This document shows positions 36,778-44,799 of a DNA stretch of 64,000 nucleotides, in pieces. The notes beneath the pieces are model-generated. The model was not told where the DNA came from. It worked only from the letters and a program-made list of their open reading frames with translations, and made no database searches. The position numbers and the translations under genes were made by a program. Source of the stretch: Paenibacillus pabuli (GTDB lineage: Bacteria > Bacillota > Bacilli > Paenibacillales > Paenibacillaceae); the NCBI RefSeq assembly GCF_023101145.1, contig NZ_CP073714.1, positions 3,348,001 to 3,412,000 on the forward strand. Direction: 5' to 3'. The first letter of the stretch is position 1, and every line of letters starts with the position of its first letter.

Positions 36778-36875
36778 GTCATGGAGGGAGAGAGACCCTG
36801 TTTGAATAGTTATGCAGGAATAAGCGATATGAACAAGAAGTAGTAAACATAAGTTTCAATATAAAGGAGGTTATC

Positions 36876-36932
36876 ATGTCAAACACATTAATTACCATTA
36901 TTGCTGTTATTGGATTTGGAAAAGTATTCTGA
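36876..36932 (+). CDS. 18-residue hydrophobic peptide, or N-terminus of a frameshifted membrane protein
   Basis: AAAGGAGG is perfectly placed before ATG 36876. The reading frame gives MSNTLITIIAVIGFGKVF, a single membrane-type helix, then stops at TGA 36930-36932. The A of that stop is the first base of the next ATG. The following gene lacks its own ribosome binding site. Two readings fit: a real coupled mini-gene, or the membrane anchor of one protein split by a frameshift. A one-base slip at GGAAAAG (36918-36924) would join this helix to the next frame directly. Confidence 0.6.
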   Translation: MSNTLITIIAVIGFGKVF

Positions 36933-37183
36933 TGGAGGGAATTCCCGCGAAGGCGGTAATTCATGAGATTGTGCAGACTTCATCCAGTATGGATAAAAGG
37001 CCGGGGGTGCGACTGGATTTGACCGTAACCCAAGGAGATGGGCGTACTTTTTCTTCGACTGTGGAGACCTACATCCCGGTTACGCTTATCCCGCAATTCC
37101 AGAAAGGAAATGTTATTAACGTAAGGTACATAGCAGACGGCAATGAAAGAAAGGTTGAGGTCGAGGATGCCTATGTTCCGTAG
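36932..37183 (+). CDS. Small beta-rich protein of unknown family, probably membrane-anchored in relatives
   Basis: 83 residues (MEGIPAKAVIHEIVQTSSSM, then a beta-rich part with PVTLIPQFQKGNVINVRYIADGNERKVEVE). This resembles the soluble half of small proteins that have one N-terminal helix followed by a short OB-like or DUF3592-like beta domain. The start codon overlaps the stop of the 18-residue ORF (TGATG) and has no Shine-Dalgarno of its own. Translation therefore depends on coupling or frameshifting from the upstream ORF. Function unknown. Confidence 0.65.
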   Translation: MEGIPAKAVIHEIVQTSSSMDKRPGVRLDLTVTQGDGRTFSSTVETYIPVTLIPQFQKGNVINVRYIADGNERKVEVEDAYVP

Positions 37184-37204
37184 GTTGAAACTTTGAACGA
37201 GTCG

Positions 37205-37792
37205 ATGAGCACAAATAAAAATCAAATCAAAAGCGGATTGGATAGGTGGATATTTTTGAAATTAATTAAAGCATATGATATGGATCTAAATGAAGAATGG
37301 TCAACCCACCTTCAACAATTACTTGTTGCCAGTTTTCCAGAGATTTATCCGAAAGACCGTTTGTTTTTCAAGCAAATTCCTCATTGCAGAATATTAGCAT
37401 TTAACCCAGATAATCAATTGATTGGACATGTAGGATTAGATTACAGAATGATGAATTTAAATGGAAAAGCAATAAGAGTGCTGGGGGTAATTGATCTCTG
37501 TGTTTCTACTGCATATCGCTCTCAAGGAATCGGTTCCTTGTTGCTAGCAGAAGTGGACAAGCTGTCGAGAGGGCACATTGATTTTGTGCTTTTATTTGCA
37601 GACAATGAAAGCTTGTATAGCAAAAATGGATTCACAACGGTCAGCAACACCTGTAAGTGGTTGAAAATTGATCATGAGACCTTAACTACAATTGGAGTTG
37701 GAATTGAGAAGATCGACGGATTAATGGTCAAAGAAGTTGGAACAGTGCCTTGGAGTGAAGGAGAACTTGATTTCTTAGGATATCTGTACTGA
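37205..37792 (+). CDS. GNAT-family acetyltransferase, A/T-rich gene
   Basis: 195 residues from ATG 37205 (TTG 37193 also in frame; ribosome binding site weak in both cases). The GNAT core is visible: VLGVIDLCVSTAYRSQGIGSLLLAEVDKL holds motif A with the Q/RxxGxG/A acetyl-CoA loop (RSQGIG), and LFADNESLYSKNGFTTVS is motif B. Base composition is clearly more A/T-rich than its neighbours, with codons such as ATA, TTA and AAT frequent, which hints at a separate origin. The acceptor is unknown. It follows the small membrane-type pair by 21 nt and ends at a terminator. Confidence 0.82.
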   Translation: MSTNKNQIKSGLDRWIFLKLIKAYDMDLNEEWSTHLQQLLVASFPEIYPKDRLFFKQIPHCRILAFNPDNQLIGHVGLDYRMMNLNGKAIRVLGVIDLCVSTAYRSQGIGSLLLAEVDKLSRGHIDFVLLFADNESLYSKNGFTTVSNTCKWLKIDHETLTTIGVGIEKIDGLMVKEVGTVPWSEGELDFLGYLY

Positions 37793-37853
37793 CCTTAGCA
37801 TCTAAATCAATGTAACATTAGGAAATGAACATTCAGAAAGGAAGACCACTTGG

Positions 37854-37876
37854 AGCCACGAAGATCGTGGCTTTTT
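37854..37876 (+). terminator. Intrinsic terminator after the GNAT gene
   Basis: 8-bp stem (AGCCACGA with TCGTGGCT), AGA loop, then TTTTT. Confidence 0.85.
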
Positions 37877-37931
37877 GGCATGAGTTAAATATATATATTC
37901 ATAAAATGAATTTGTTGAAAAATATTAAAGT

Positions 37932-37984
37932 GATAAATTTTATTTATCAAGCAGAAATTTAATTTCATTCATGAAAGTTTCATG
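37932..37984. repeat. Two perfect palindromes upstream of maeA
   Basis: GATAAAT-TTT-ATTTATC at 37932-37948 and CATGAAA-G-TTTCATG at 37970-37984, in an A/T-rich stretch 140-190 nt before the malic enzyme start. They fill much of the 331-nt gap before maeA and are candidate operators. No terminator-type T-run follows either. Confidence 0.5.
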
Positions 37985-38123
37985 AGTTCGTTTACATGCC
38001 TTCGAAAATAATTTATAATTGGCATCGGAAGATCGTAGACTAACTAAAAGTTATGAAGTGTAAAAAAGAAATTAAAAAGAAGAGAAAACGTCAAGAGACA
38101 TCATGAAAGAAGGCAATCAGTAA

Positions 38124-39824
38124 ATGAACTCATTTTTTGTAGATTCTGATGGAAACTTAAAAACCTCATTAAAAGGCAAGGATGTTCTGTCCAATCCCAT
38201 GTTAAACAAGGGCACAGCCTTTAACGAAGAAGAGAGAAGAGAGCTTAACCTGAATGGCATCCTGCCACCGATGGTTTTAAATATTGAGGAACAAGTGGTT
38301 CGAGTATATCAGCAATTGAAGAATGAATCAGATAATTTGCGTAAAAGTATCATGCTTAGTGATTTGTTCAACCGGAATATTGTACTATTCTACCGTCTAA
38401 TGAAGGATCATCTTAGTGAAATGCTGCCGATTGTGTACACCCCTACGGTCGGACAAGCCATTCAGGAATACAGTCATCAGTACCAAAGACCGGGTGGTTT
38501 ATATTTATCCATTAATGATATGGACGGGCTGGAGGAAGCTTTCCGAAACAGCGGGTTAAACGCTGGAGATGTCGATTTGATTGTGGTGACTGACTCGGAA
38601 AGTATTCTGGGTATCGGCGACTGGGGTGTTGGAGGCATTAATATTGCTATTGGTAAACTCGCGGTATACACAGCAGCTGTAGGTGTTGATCCAAGCCGTG
38701 TATTACCTGTCGTGCTGGACGTTGGCACCAATAATCCCAAATTGCTGAATGATCCATTGTATGTAGGTAACCGTCATGAACGCATCCGTGGGGAGAAATA
38801 TGATCAATTTATCGAAGCCTTTGTGAAAGAAACAACAAAGTGGTTTCCGGATATCCTGCTTCACTGGGAAGACCTGGGCAGCGTAAATGCCAGAAATATC
38901 ATTCAGAAATATGGGGAAGAACTGCTTACATTTAATGATGATATACAGGGAACGGGTGCGGTAACCCTTGCGGCAATCATGTCCGGAGTTCAAGTGACGG
39001 GCGTGCCTCTTCGTGAGCACCGTGTCCTTGTATTTGGACCAGGGGCCGCTGGTATTGGCAACGCGGATCAGATTCGTGACGCCTTGATGGAGGAAGAGCT
39101 TGAACAAAAGGAAGCGGAGAGCCGGTTCTGGGCATTCGATTACCGCGGAATTCTCACCGATGAGACGGAAGGGTTATTTGAATTCCAGAAACCATATGTA
39201 CGTAAAGCTGCGGAAGTGAAAGATTGGGTATTAAATGAGCTGGGACAGGTCAGTTTACTGGAAGCTGTGAAACAGATCAAACCAACGATTTTGATCGGGA
39301 CTTCCGGTGTGGCAGGTGCCTTTAATGAACAAGTTATTAAAGAAATGGCGAAGCATGTGGAGCGTCCAATCATTATGCCGATGTCCAACCCAACCTCGCT
39401 GGCTGAAGCAGCACCAAGTAGTCTGATTGAATGGACGAATGGCAAAGCGCTGATTGCAACAGGTAGTCCATTTGAGCCAGTCATGTATAATGACACTTTA
39501 TATGAAATTGGTCAATCCAATAATGCTTTTGTGTTCCCTGGTTTGGGACTGGGAGCGATTGTTGCCAAAGCATCGAAGTTCACCAAAAACATGTTCACTG
39601 CGGCTGCAGTGGCTGTAGCTAATTCGGTTGATTCCTCTGCACCAGGTGCTCCGCTTCTGCCAAGAGTGAAAGAGCTGCAAGCTGTTTCGTATAAAGTTGC
39701 AGTGGCGGTCGCTATGGCTGCAGTGGAAGATGGGGTCGCGCGTGTGGAACTCAAAGACGTAGAAGAGGCCGTAAAAGCTGCCATGTGGCATCCGGTGTAC
39801 AAACCATTGTATGCTGCCGTTTAA
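38124..39824 (+). CDS. maeA: NAD-dependent malic enzyme
   Basis: 566 residues, the long form typical of MaeA/SfcA proteins. It oxidatively decarboxylates malate to pyruvate. Key regions: [17 protein letters not shown] with the catalytic Tyr near residue 95, [35 protein letters not shown], the metal region HWEDLGS and [15 protein letters not shown], and a Rossmann loop [19 protein letters not shown]. The ribosome binding site is weak. The gene is monocistronic; in Bacillus subtilis maeA is controlled by the MalK/MalR two-component pair. No such pair lies nearby here, and the palindromes upstream may serve another regulator. Confidence 0.95.
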   Translation: MNSFFVDSDGNLKTSLKGKDVLSNPMLNKGTAFNEEERRELNLNGILPPMVLNIEEQVVRVYQQLKNESDNLRKSIMLSDLFNRNIVLFYRLMKDHLSEMLPIVYTPTVGQAIQEYSHQYQRPGGLYLSINDMDGLEEAFRNSGLNAGDVDLIVVTDSESILGIGDWGVGGINIAIGKLAVYTAAVGVDPSRVLPVVLDVGTNNPKLLNDPLYVGNRHERIRGEKYDQFIEAFVKETTKWFPDILLHWEDLGSVNARNIIQKYGEELLTFNDDIQGTGAVTLAAIMSGVQVTGVPLREHRVLVFGPGAAGIGNADQIRDALMEEELEQKEAESRFWAFDYRGILTDETEGLFEFQKPYVRKAAEVKDWVLNELGQVSLLEAVKQIKPTILIGTSGVAGAFNEQVIKEMAKHVERPIIMPMSNPTSLAEAAPSSLIEWTNGKALIATGSPFEPVMYNDTLYEIGQSNNAFVFPGLGLGAIVAKASKFTKNMFTAAAVAVANSVDSSAPGAPLLPRVKELQAVSYKVAVAVAMAAVEDGVARVELKDVEEAVKAAMWHPVYKPLYAAV

Positions 39825-39931
39825 TCAATGATTTGATCCATATGAGTCTGATTTGGCGCCTTGACCCATGGGTGTAATTCATGTTAAGTTTCTGGTATTA
39901 AATTGTTTAGCTTTTAAAGGGGGATAGAGCG

Positions 39932-40060
39932 ATGACTGAATTAGATGTTGTAGATGTTTATGTGGACCTGTCAGCGAGCATGAACATTGACATGGTTCAC
40001 AACATAACTAATCAGAATCCGGCACTTTATCCTCCTATACATAGGTCGTCTCGGCGTTAA
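39932..40060 (+). CDS. Possible 42-residue small protein
   Basis: AAAGGGGGATAG precedes ATG 39932 at good spacing. The frame codes for 42 residues, starting MTELDVVDVYVDLSASMNID and ending HRSSRR. The DLSAS segment looks like the metal site (DxSxS) of a von Willebrand A domain, so this may be a remnant of a longer gene, or a real small protein. Nothing else nearby supports either. It lies between maeA and the ABC-F gene, just upstream of a terminator-like hairpin. Confidence 0.45.
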   Translation: MTELDVVDVYVDLSASMNIDMVHNITNQNPALYPPIHRSSRR

Positions 40061-40110
40061 GTTCTCGGACGCCAGATTTCTTGATCGTATAGTCAGGTTG
40101 ATGTAAAGCA

Positions 40111-40140
40111 AAAAAGCACCGGAAAACTGGGGCTTTTTTT
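40111..40140 (+). terminator. Terminator or attenuator upstream of the ABC-F gene
   Basis: AAAAAGC...GCTTTTTTT hairpin with a CC/GG inner part and one A-G mismatch. It could end the small ORF or attenuate the ABC-F gene that starts 165 nt later. Confidence 0.6.
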
Positions 40141-40247
40141 GTGTTTTTTCATCTGAGGATATTCTAATAAATCAGACATTGATAAGTTGTCATTCATTCA
40201 GAAGCGGATTGAAATTCTGATTATGTTCAAATATAAAGTGAGGGGCC

Positions 40248-40346
40248 ATGTTGGTAACTACCCTGTCGGTTAACTTTTATATTTCACATAAAAAGGATGA
40301 TCCTTATGTCTTTAATCAACGTTACGAACCTAACCTTTGCCTATGA
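40248..40346 (+). promoter_or_regulatory. Upstream ORF overlapping the ABC-F start (leader candidate)
   Basis: ATG 40248 follows GTGAGGGG and opens a 32-codon frame (MLVTTLSVNFYISHKKDDPY then 12 more residues) that runs past the ABC-F start at 40306 and stops at 40344-40346, in a different frame. Translating it would interfere with ABC-F initiation. Antibiotic-inducible ABC-F genes are often controlled by short leader peptides, so this is a plausible sensor, not a proven one. Confidence 0.45.
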
Positions 40347-41784
40347 CGGCAGCTACGATAATATATTTGAAAATGTAAGTTTTCAGTTGGACTCCGATTG
40401 GAAATTAGGCTTTACTGGAAGGAACGGAAGAGGAAAAACGACATTCCTCAATCTGTTACTCGGTAAATATGAATACAGCGGAACTATTTCTGCGAACGTC
40501 AGCTTTGAATACTTTCCTTTTCAGGTTGAGAATAAAGAAGCTATGACTCTCGATGTCATTGAAGAGATCTACCCTGAGTATCTGCACTGGCAGCTTGTGC
40601 GTGAGCTTAATCTGTTAAAGGTTTCAGAAGATATTCTGTATCGACCTTTCGATTCCTTATCCAACGGGGAGCAAACGAAGGTGATGCTGGCGGCTTTGTT
40701 CCTGAAGGATAATCGATTTTTGCTCATTGATGAACCTACCAATCATCTCGACATTCATGCGAGAAAACTCGTCAGTAATTATCTTCGCAGTAAAAGTGGG
40801 TTTATTTTGGTATCTCACGATCGATCCTTTTTGGATAACAGCGTAGATCACATTCTGTCCATCAATAAGAATAACATCGAGATTCAGAAAGGGAATTTCT
40901 CCGCTTGGTGGGAAAATAAACAAAGACAAGATCAGTTTGAACTTGCAAGCAATGAGAAGTTAATAAAGGACATCAAGCGTCTATCCGACTCGGCCAAACG
41001 GACGGGTGGATGGTCGCATGAAGTCGAAAAAACCAAGAATGGCACAAGAAATTCCGGTTCAAAGGTGGATAAAGGCTATATTGGACACAAGGCTGCCAAA
41101 ATGATGAAGCGTTCCAAAAATATCGAGCAGAGGCAGCAATCCGCCATCCAGGAAAAGTCCAAACTGCTCAAAAATATCGAAAGTGCAGAACGCCTCCAGA
41201 TTCATCAACTGGATTTTCACAAGAAGGAACTTGTGGAACTGGAACATGTATCCATTGCATATGATTCCAATGTCGTTTGTAGGGATGTGAGTTTCACTGT
41301 TGAAAAAGGGGAGCGTATTGCGCTTTATGGAAAAAATGGTTCGGGTAAATCAAGCATCCTTAAACTGATCTGTGGTGAGCATATCCCTTATACAGGTTAT
41401 GTTCGAAAGGATCAACAGCTCAAAATCTCATATGTGTCGCAGGACACGTCTGATCTTGGAGGCCATTTATCCGACTATGCGGCCGTTCAGAATATTGATG
41501 AAAGCCTGTTTAAATCGATATTAAGAAAGCTGGATTTTTCCAGATTGCAGTTGGAGAAGGATATCTCGACGTATAGCGCAGGGCAAAAAAAGAAAGTGCT
41601 GATTGCCAAAAGTCTCAGTGAAAAAGCTCATGTGCACGTTTGGGATGAACCCCTCAACTTTGTAGATGTTATCTCTCGCATGCAAATTGAAGACTTGCTG
41701 CTGGAGTACTCCCCGACCCTTCTCTTTGTAGAGCATGACAGTGAATTTTGTGCAAATATTGCAACGAGAATTATCGAGCTGTAA
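40306..41784 (+). CDS. ABC-F ribosomal protection protein, Lsa-like
   Basis: 492 residues from ATG 40306 (AAAAGG upstream); an ATG at 40297 is in frame but too close to that site. Two ABC domains without membrane segments: Walker A GRNGRGKTT and GKNGSGKSS, signatures SLSNGEQTK and TYSAGQKKK, Walker B LLIDEPTNHLD and the variant VWDEPLNFVD. The linker between them (about residues 195-300) is long and basic, as in antibiotic-resistance ABC-F factors. Overall pattern (LTFAYDG, TDWKLGF-like start, KAAKMMKRSKNIEQR) is that of the Lsa group, which protects ribosomes from lincosamides, streptogramin A and pleuromutilins. Drug range is an inference. Monocistronic. Confidence 0.9.
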   Translation: MSLINVTNLTFAYDGSYDNIFENVSFQLDSDWKLGFTGRNGRGKTTFLNLLLGKYEYSGTISANVSFEYFPFQVENKEAMTLDVIEEIYPEYLHWQLVRELNLLKVSEDILYRPFDSLSNGEQTKVMLAALFLKDNRFLLIDEPTNHLDIHARKLVSNYLRSKSGFILVSHDRSFLDNSVDHILSINKNNIEIQKGNFSAWWENKQRQDQFELASNEKLIKDIKRLSDSAKRTGGWSHEVEKTKNGTRNSGSKVDKGYIGHKAAKMMKRSKNIEQRQQSAIQEKSKLLKNIESAERLQIHQLDFHKKELVELEHVSIAYDSNVVCRDVSFTVEKGERIALYGKNGSGKSSILKLICGEHIPYTGYVRKDQQLKISYVSQDTSDLGGHLSDYAAVQNIDESLFKSILRKLDFSRLQLEKDISTYSAGQKKKVLIAKSLSEKAHVHVWDEPLNFVDVISRMQIEDLLLEYSPTLLFVEHDSEFCANIATRIIEL

Positions 41785-41806
41785 GCAACGGAGAATGCTA
41801 TTCATG

Positions 41807-41838
41807 ACAAGAGCCGCCGAATGGCGGCTCTTGTTTTT
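41807..41838 (+). terminator. Intrinsic terminator after the ABC-F gene
   Basis: Perfect 12-bp stem (ACAAGAGCCGCC with GGCGGCTCTTGT), GAAT loop, TTTTT. Confidence 0.92.
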
Positions 41839-42184
41839 AGGCTTTCCACTTCATCACCAATAATAGAGGACGCTGAAGCGCGTCTGGCAGTCAACCGTGT
41901 CAATGGATACGGACTGGCTCAGGGCGTGTTTTTTTTGCGTGGAAAGCTAACTTATTTACTCCAAAAGATTGAGTTAATCCTACGGGTACATATTCAAAAT
42001 TTAACAGTGTTCAGAATTTAAGATTTTAAACTTACAAAAAATGATATAAATTTCTAGTAGATTCAAATCATTACCAAATTAAGACAGTAAATTTCCGGCA
42101 AGGAGGTCGATAATCTGCACTGAAACGGAAACCGTATGAAGCCACTTTTGCACGCATTCCATCATATCCAACAGGAGGGATTCC
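41839..42184 (+). other. Non-coding gap with an orphan Shine-Dalgarno before the GT2 gene
   Basis: About 350 nt. It contains an imperfect hairpin with a downstream run of eight T near 41888-41937 (possible second terminator or attenuator), an A/T-rich part, and AAGGAGGT at 42100-42107 with no start codon at usable distance (only CTG CAC TGA). The GT2 gene has its own GGAGGG site at 42176. No gene is supported. Confidence 0.5.
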
Positions 42185-43339
42185 ATGCTTTACACCATTA
42201 TTGTGCCAGTCAATCAGGACTATAACATTTTGAACCTGTTTACCGATTCACTGCTTCGGACAGTAAGCTCGTCCACTCAAATCATTTTTATCAACGATGG
42301 TTCCGGTTCTGCTGTCTTACAGCATTTGGAGAGATTGAAGCAAGAGGTAAGGGAAGGTGTAACAATCGAGATTCTGCAGCATGATTTTCCACTCGGTTGT
42401 GCCGTATCGATTAACAGCGCACTGCGGCGAGCAGAGGGAGACTATATTTTCTTCCTGGACTCCGACACGATTCTTCAACCGAACTGGCAGCTGATGATGA
42501 AAGAGACAATGGATACTGATATTACTATCGGCATGATTGGCGGGGTACTCTTGTATCCGCAGACGGGAGGTGTGCAGCATTGTGGGATTGCATTTGCCGA
42601 CACCATCGGCCGTCACTTGTTCCTGAATGCATCCCCTGAAGACATTCCAAAGGAAACATTTTCAGTTCAGCTTGTTGTATTCGCCATGTTCGGCATGAAG
42701 AGGGAAGTGTATGAAACGGTAGGCGAGCTGGATGAGAAGTTCTTTAACGGATATGAGGATTTTGATTATCAGATGCGAGCACGAGCAGCCGGATATGATA
42801 CGGTCATTAACCCGAATATTCACGCCTATCACTGGGAACGGAGCAGTGGCATACATCGCAACTTCAACCGGAAAAACAATCTGGCACGTTTCTGGAAAAA
42901 GTGGGGCGGGCAAATTGAGGCTGATGTGTGGCCATTCGTATTCAGTCATCTGAAAGAACAGCTGGATAGCCAAAGTGAATATCAGCATCTGCCAATTGTT
43001 GGCATTGATCTTGCCGAAGTTCGCAGTGATGCGGATACATTCTGGACCAAGCTGGAGGAAGCTGACATTGCACCTGTTGCAGAGGTGCGTGACTATTCCA
43101 ACCGCTTTAACTCGAATGGAGCCATCTGGCTGCCGCAGGTTCTGGGCAAGGAGCTGATTCACAGCGAAAACCGATTATTGTTTCTGGTGGACAATTTCGC
43201 CCGTTTGCTGGAAAACCGTTACTGGATTGAGATGAGACATGCTCATCGGGCTAAAGATCTGATTATTGATCTGTATGGCAATGTCATTACCATGGATCGC
43301 ATATATGATGGCTGCTGGCCGGGCTCCAAAGTTCGCTAA
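42185..43339 (+). CDS. Family 2 glycosyltransferase with C-terminal extension
   Basis: 384 residues, AGGAGGG before ATG. GT-A domain in the first 230 residues: YTIIVPVNQDYNIL, IIFINDGSGS, the DxD motif in FFLDSDTILQPNW (near residue 95), and GYEDFDYQMRARAAGYD with the catalytic ED. The last 150 residues are an extra domain (IVGIDLAEVRSDADTFW through DLIIDLYGNVITMD) that I do not recognise. The next gene, 33 nt on, is a class III aminotransferase, so the pair may make or attach an amino sugar. Acceptor unknown; surface or spore glycosylation is inferred. Confidence 0.88.
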   Translation: MLYTIIVPVNQDYNILNLFTDSLLRTVSSSTQIIFINDGSGSAVLQHLERLKQEVREGVTIEILQHDFPLGCAVSINSALRRAEGDYIFFLDSDTILQPNWQLMMKETMDTDITIGMIGGVLLYPQTGGVQHCGIAFADTIGRHLFLNASPEDIPKETFSVQLVVFAMFGMKREVYETVGELDEKFFNGYEDFDYQMRARAAGYDTVINPNIHAYHWERSSGIHRNFNRKNNLARFWKKWGGQIEADVWPFVFSHLKEQLDSQSEYQHLPIVGIDLAEVRSDADTFWTKLEEADIAPVAEVRDYSNRFNSNGAIWLPQVLGKELIHSENRLLFLVDNFARLLENRYWIEMRHAHRAKDLIIDLYGNVITMDRIYDGCWPGSKVR

Positions 43340-43372
43340 CTCAAAAACCAAGTAAACAGGGAGGAACCAAAG

Positions 43373-44653
43373 GTGAATTCAAAAGAGAGCACGCTGGATC
43401 GTGCCGTAAGGTTTACACGGAATATGGAGTGGTTGGAACATGTCAAAAAGGTCATTCCGAGCGGATGCAGTACGTTAGCCAAAGCACCAGAACGATTATT
43501 TCCGGGATATACGCCCGTATGCTGCGCAGAAGCACGGAATTCCCGTTTTATCGATATTGATGGAAATGAATGGCTGGATTGTGAGATGGCCATGGGGACG
43601 GCGCCATGGGGACATGCAAGGCACGAAGTTCAACTGACCGTCATTCATCAGTTGAAAAAAGGGACAAGTTATTCCATTCCTGCTGACATTGAACTTGAAT
43701 GCGCTGAACTGATTTTGGAACGGTTTGAAGGCCGCTATCCTTCAATTCGATTCACCAAAAGCGGCGCTGATGCCGTTAGTGGAGCCGTACGGCTGGCTCG
43801 TGCGGGAAGTGGCAAAAGCAGGGTCATCGCAACGGCTTATCACGGTTGGCATGACTGGTCTGCCTACGGTTACTATGGCCGTGAAACGAAAGAGCGAGGC
43901 ATTCCATTGGATATCGAAAGAACAACCATCTGGATAGACAAGCCCTCGCCAGAGCGGATCGAGGCCCAAATCCAATCCTCTCCCGAGGATATCGCCTGCA
44001 TTGTCCTTTGTCCGAATGAATGGAAACGTGAGTCGTTGGAGCAAGTGGTATCCCTATGCCGGTCATTGGATATTATCGTCATATTTGATGAAGTCACCTC
44101 CGGCATTCGAATGGGCAAACAAGCAACAGCAGGGGAATACGGCATCTGGCCGGATTTGCTCTGTATTTCCAAAGGCATGGCGAATGGACTGCCACTCGCA
44201 GCCGTAATGGGACCGGAACATCTGATGTCATTATCGGGACAGGTCAGATTCAGCAACGCCCATTCCAGCGAGACCACTGCGCTCGCAGCAGCGATTGCAT
44301 GTGAGCGATTGATGAAAAGCGCTAAAGTATGGCCTAGCTGGCGTGAGGCCACCATTCGGATTATGGACCTGATTGAAGCCGAGCTCGTGCTTCTTGGACT
44401 AACCGATCAATTGGTGTTGAAGGGGACCTATGCAAGCTTTTCCATTAGCTCTATTTCAGAGGAAAACTTCCATACCGATCCTTTCCGTGAGTTTATGGTC
44501 AAACGAATGGCCCACTTCGGAATTTTCACCAAAGGGTACTTTATTTTTTCTGATGCTCATACTCGGGAAGAACTGCTGTGGGTAGAGGAAGCACTTTTGC
44601 AAACACTATCGGACTGGAAAGAAGAGCTGAAACAGGAACATCTTTCGAATTGA
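43373..44653 (+). CDS. Class III aminotransferase (glutamate-1-semialdehyde aminotransferase-like)
   Basis: 426 residues, GTG start with AGGGAGG upstream. PLP fold type I: YHGWHDWSAYGYYG, VIFDEVTSGIRMG, and the Lys in CISKGMANGLPLAAVMG (about residue 267) that should carry the cofactor. Its relatives include GSA aminomutases and sugar or keto-acid aminotransferases. No other haem gene is near, so a role in tetrapyrrole synthesis is unlikely. The GT2 gene 33 nt upstream suggests amino-sugar or similar modification for a glycan. Confidence 0.88.
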   Translation: MNSKESTLDRAVRFTRNMEWLEHVKKVIPSGCSTLAKAPERLFPGYTPVCCAEARNSRFIDIDGNEWLDCEMAMGTAPWGHARHEVQLTVIHQLKKGTSYSIPADIELECAELILERFEGRYPSIRFTKSGADAVSGAVRLARAGSGKSRVIATAYHGWHDWSAYGYYGRETKERGIPLDIERTTIWIDKPSPERIEAQIQSSPEDIACIVLCPNEWKRESLEQVVSLCRSLDIIVIFDEVTSGIRMGKQATAGEYGIWPDLLCISKGMANGLPLAAVMGPEHLMSLSGQVRFSNAHSSETTALAAAIACERLMKSAKVWPSWREATIRIMDLIEAELVLLGLTDQLVLKGTYASFSISSISEENFHTDPFREFMVKRMAHFGIFTKGYFIFSDAHTREELLWVEEALLQTLSDWKEELKQEHLSN

Positions 44654-44659
44654 GATTTG

Positions 44660-44673
44660 CGAAAACGTTTAAA
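44660..44673 (+). promoter_or_regulatory. Possible CcpA (cre) site
   Basis: CGAAAACGTTTAAA matches 11 of 14 positions of the TGAAARCGYTTTCA consensus, upstream of the alcohol dehydrogenase promoter. Confidence 0.35.
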
Positions 44674-44744
44674 ATTTTATCCAAATTATATTATAAAATC
44701 TGGGGATAACAGCGATTGGAAGGTTGTTCTGTCATCGGAGTGGA

Positions 44745-44773
44745 TTGTGTAAAATCTTTAGTTCAACTTATAT
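44745..44773 (+). promoter_or_regulatory. Sigma-A promoter of the dehydrogenase-MFS operon
   Basis: TTGTGT (44745-44750), 17 nt, TTATAT (44768-44773), 27 nt before the start codon of the dehydrogenase. Confidence 0.5.
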
Positions 44774-44799
44774 AGAACATCGACTAGGAGGAATATTCA

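Noticed and set aside
41821..42021. 66-codon frame after the ABC-F gene
   Set aside because: It begins inside the terminator hairpin and has no ribosome binding site.
42137..42226. 29-codon frame overlapping the GT2 start
   Set aside because: No Shine-Dalgarno; the real GT2 site lies within it.
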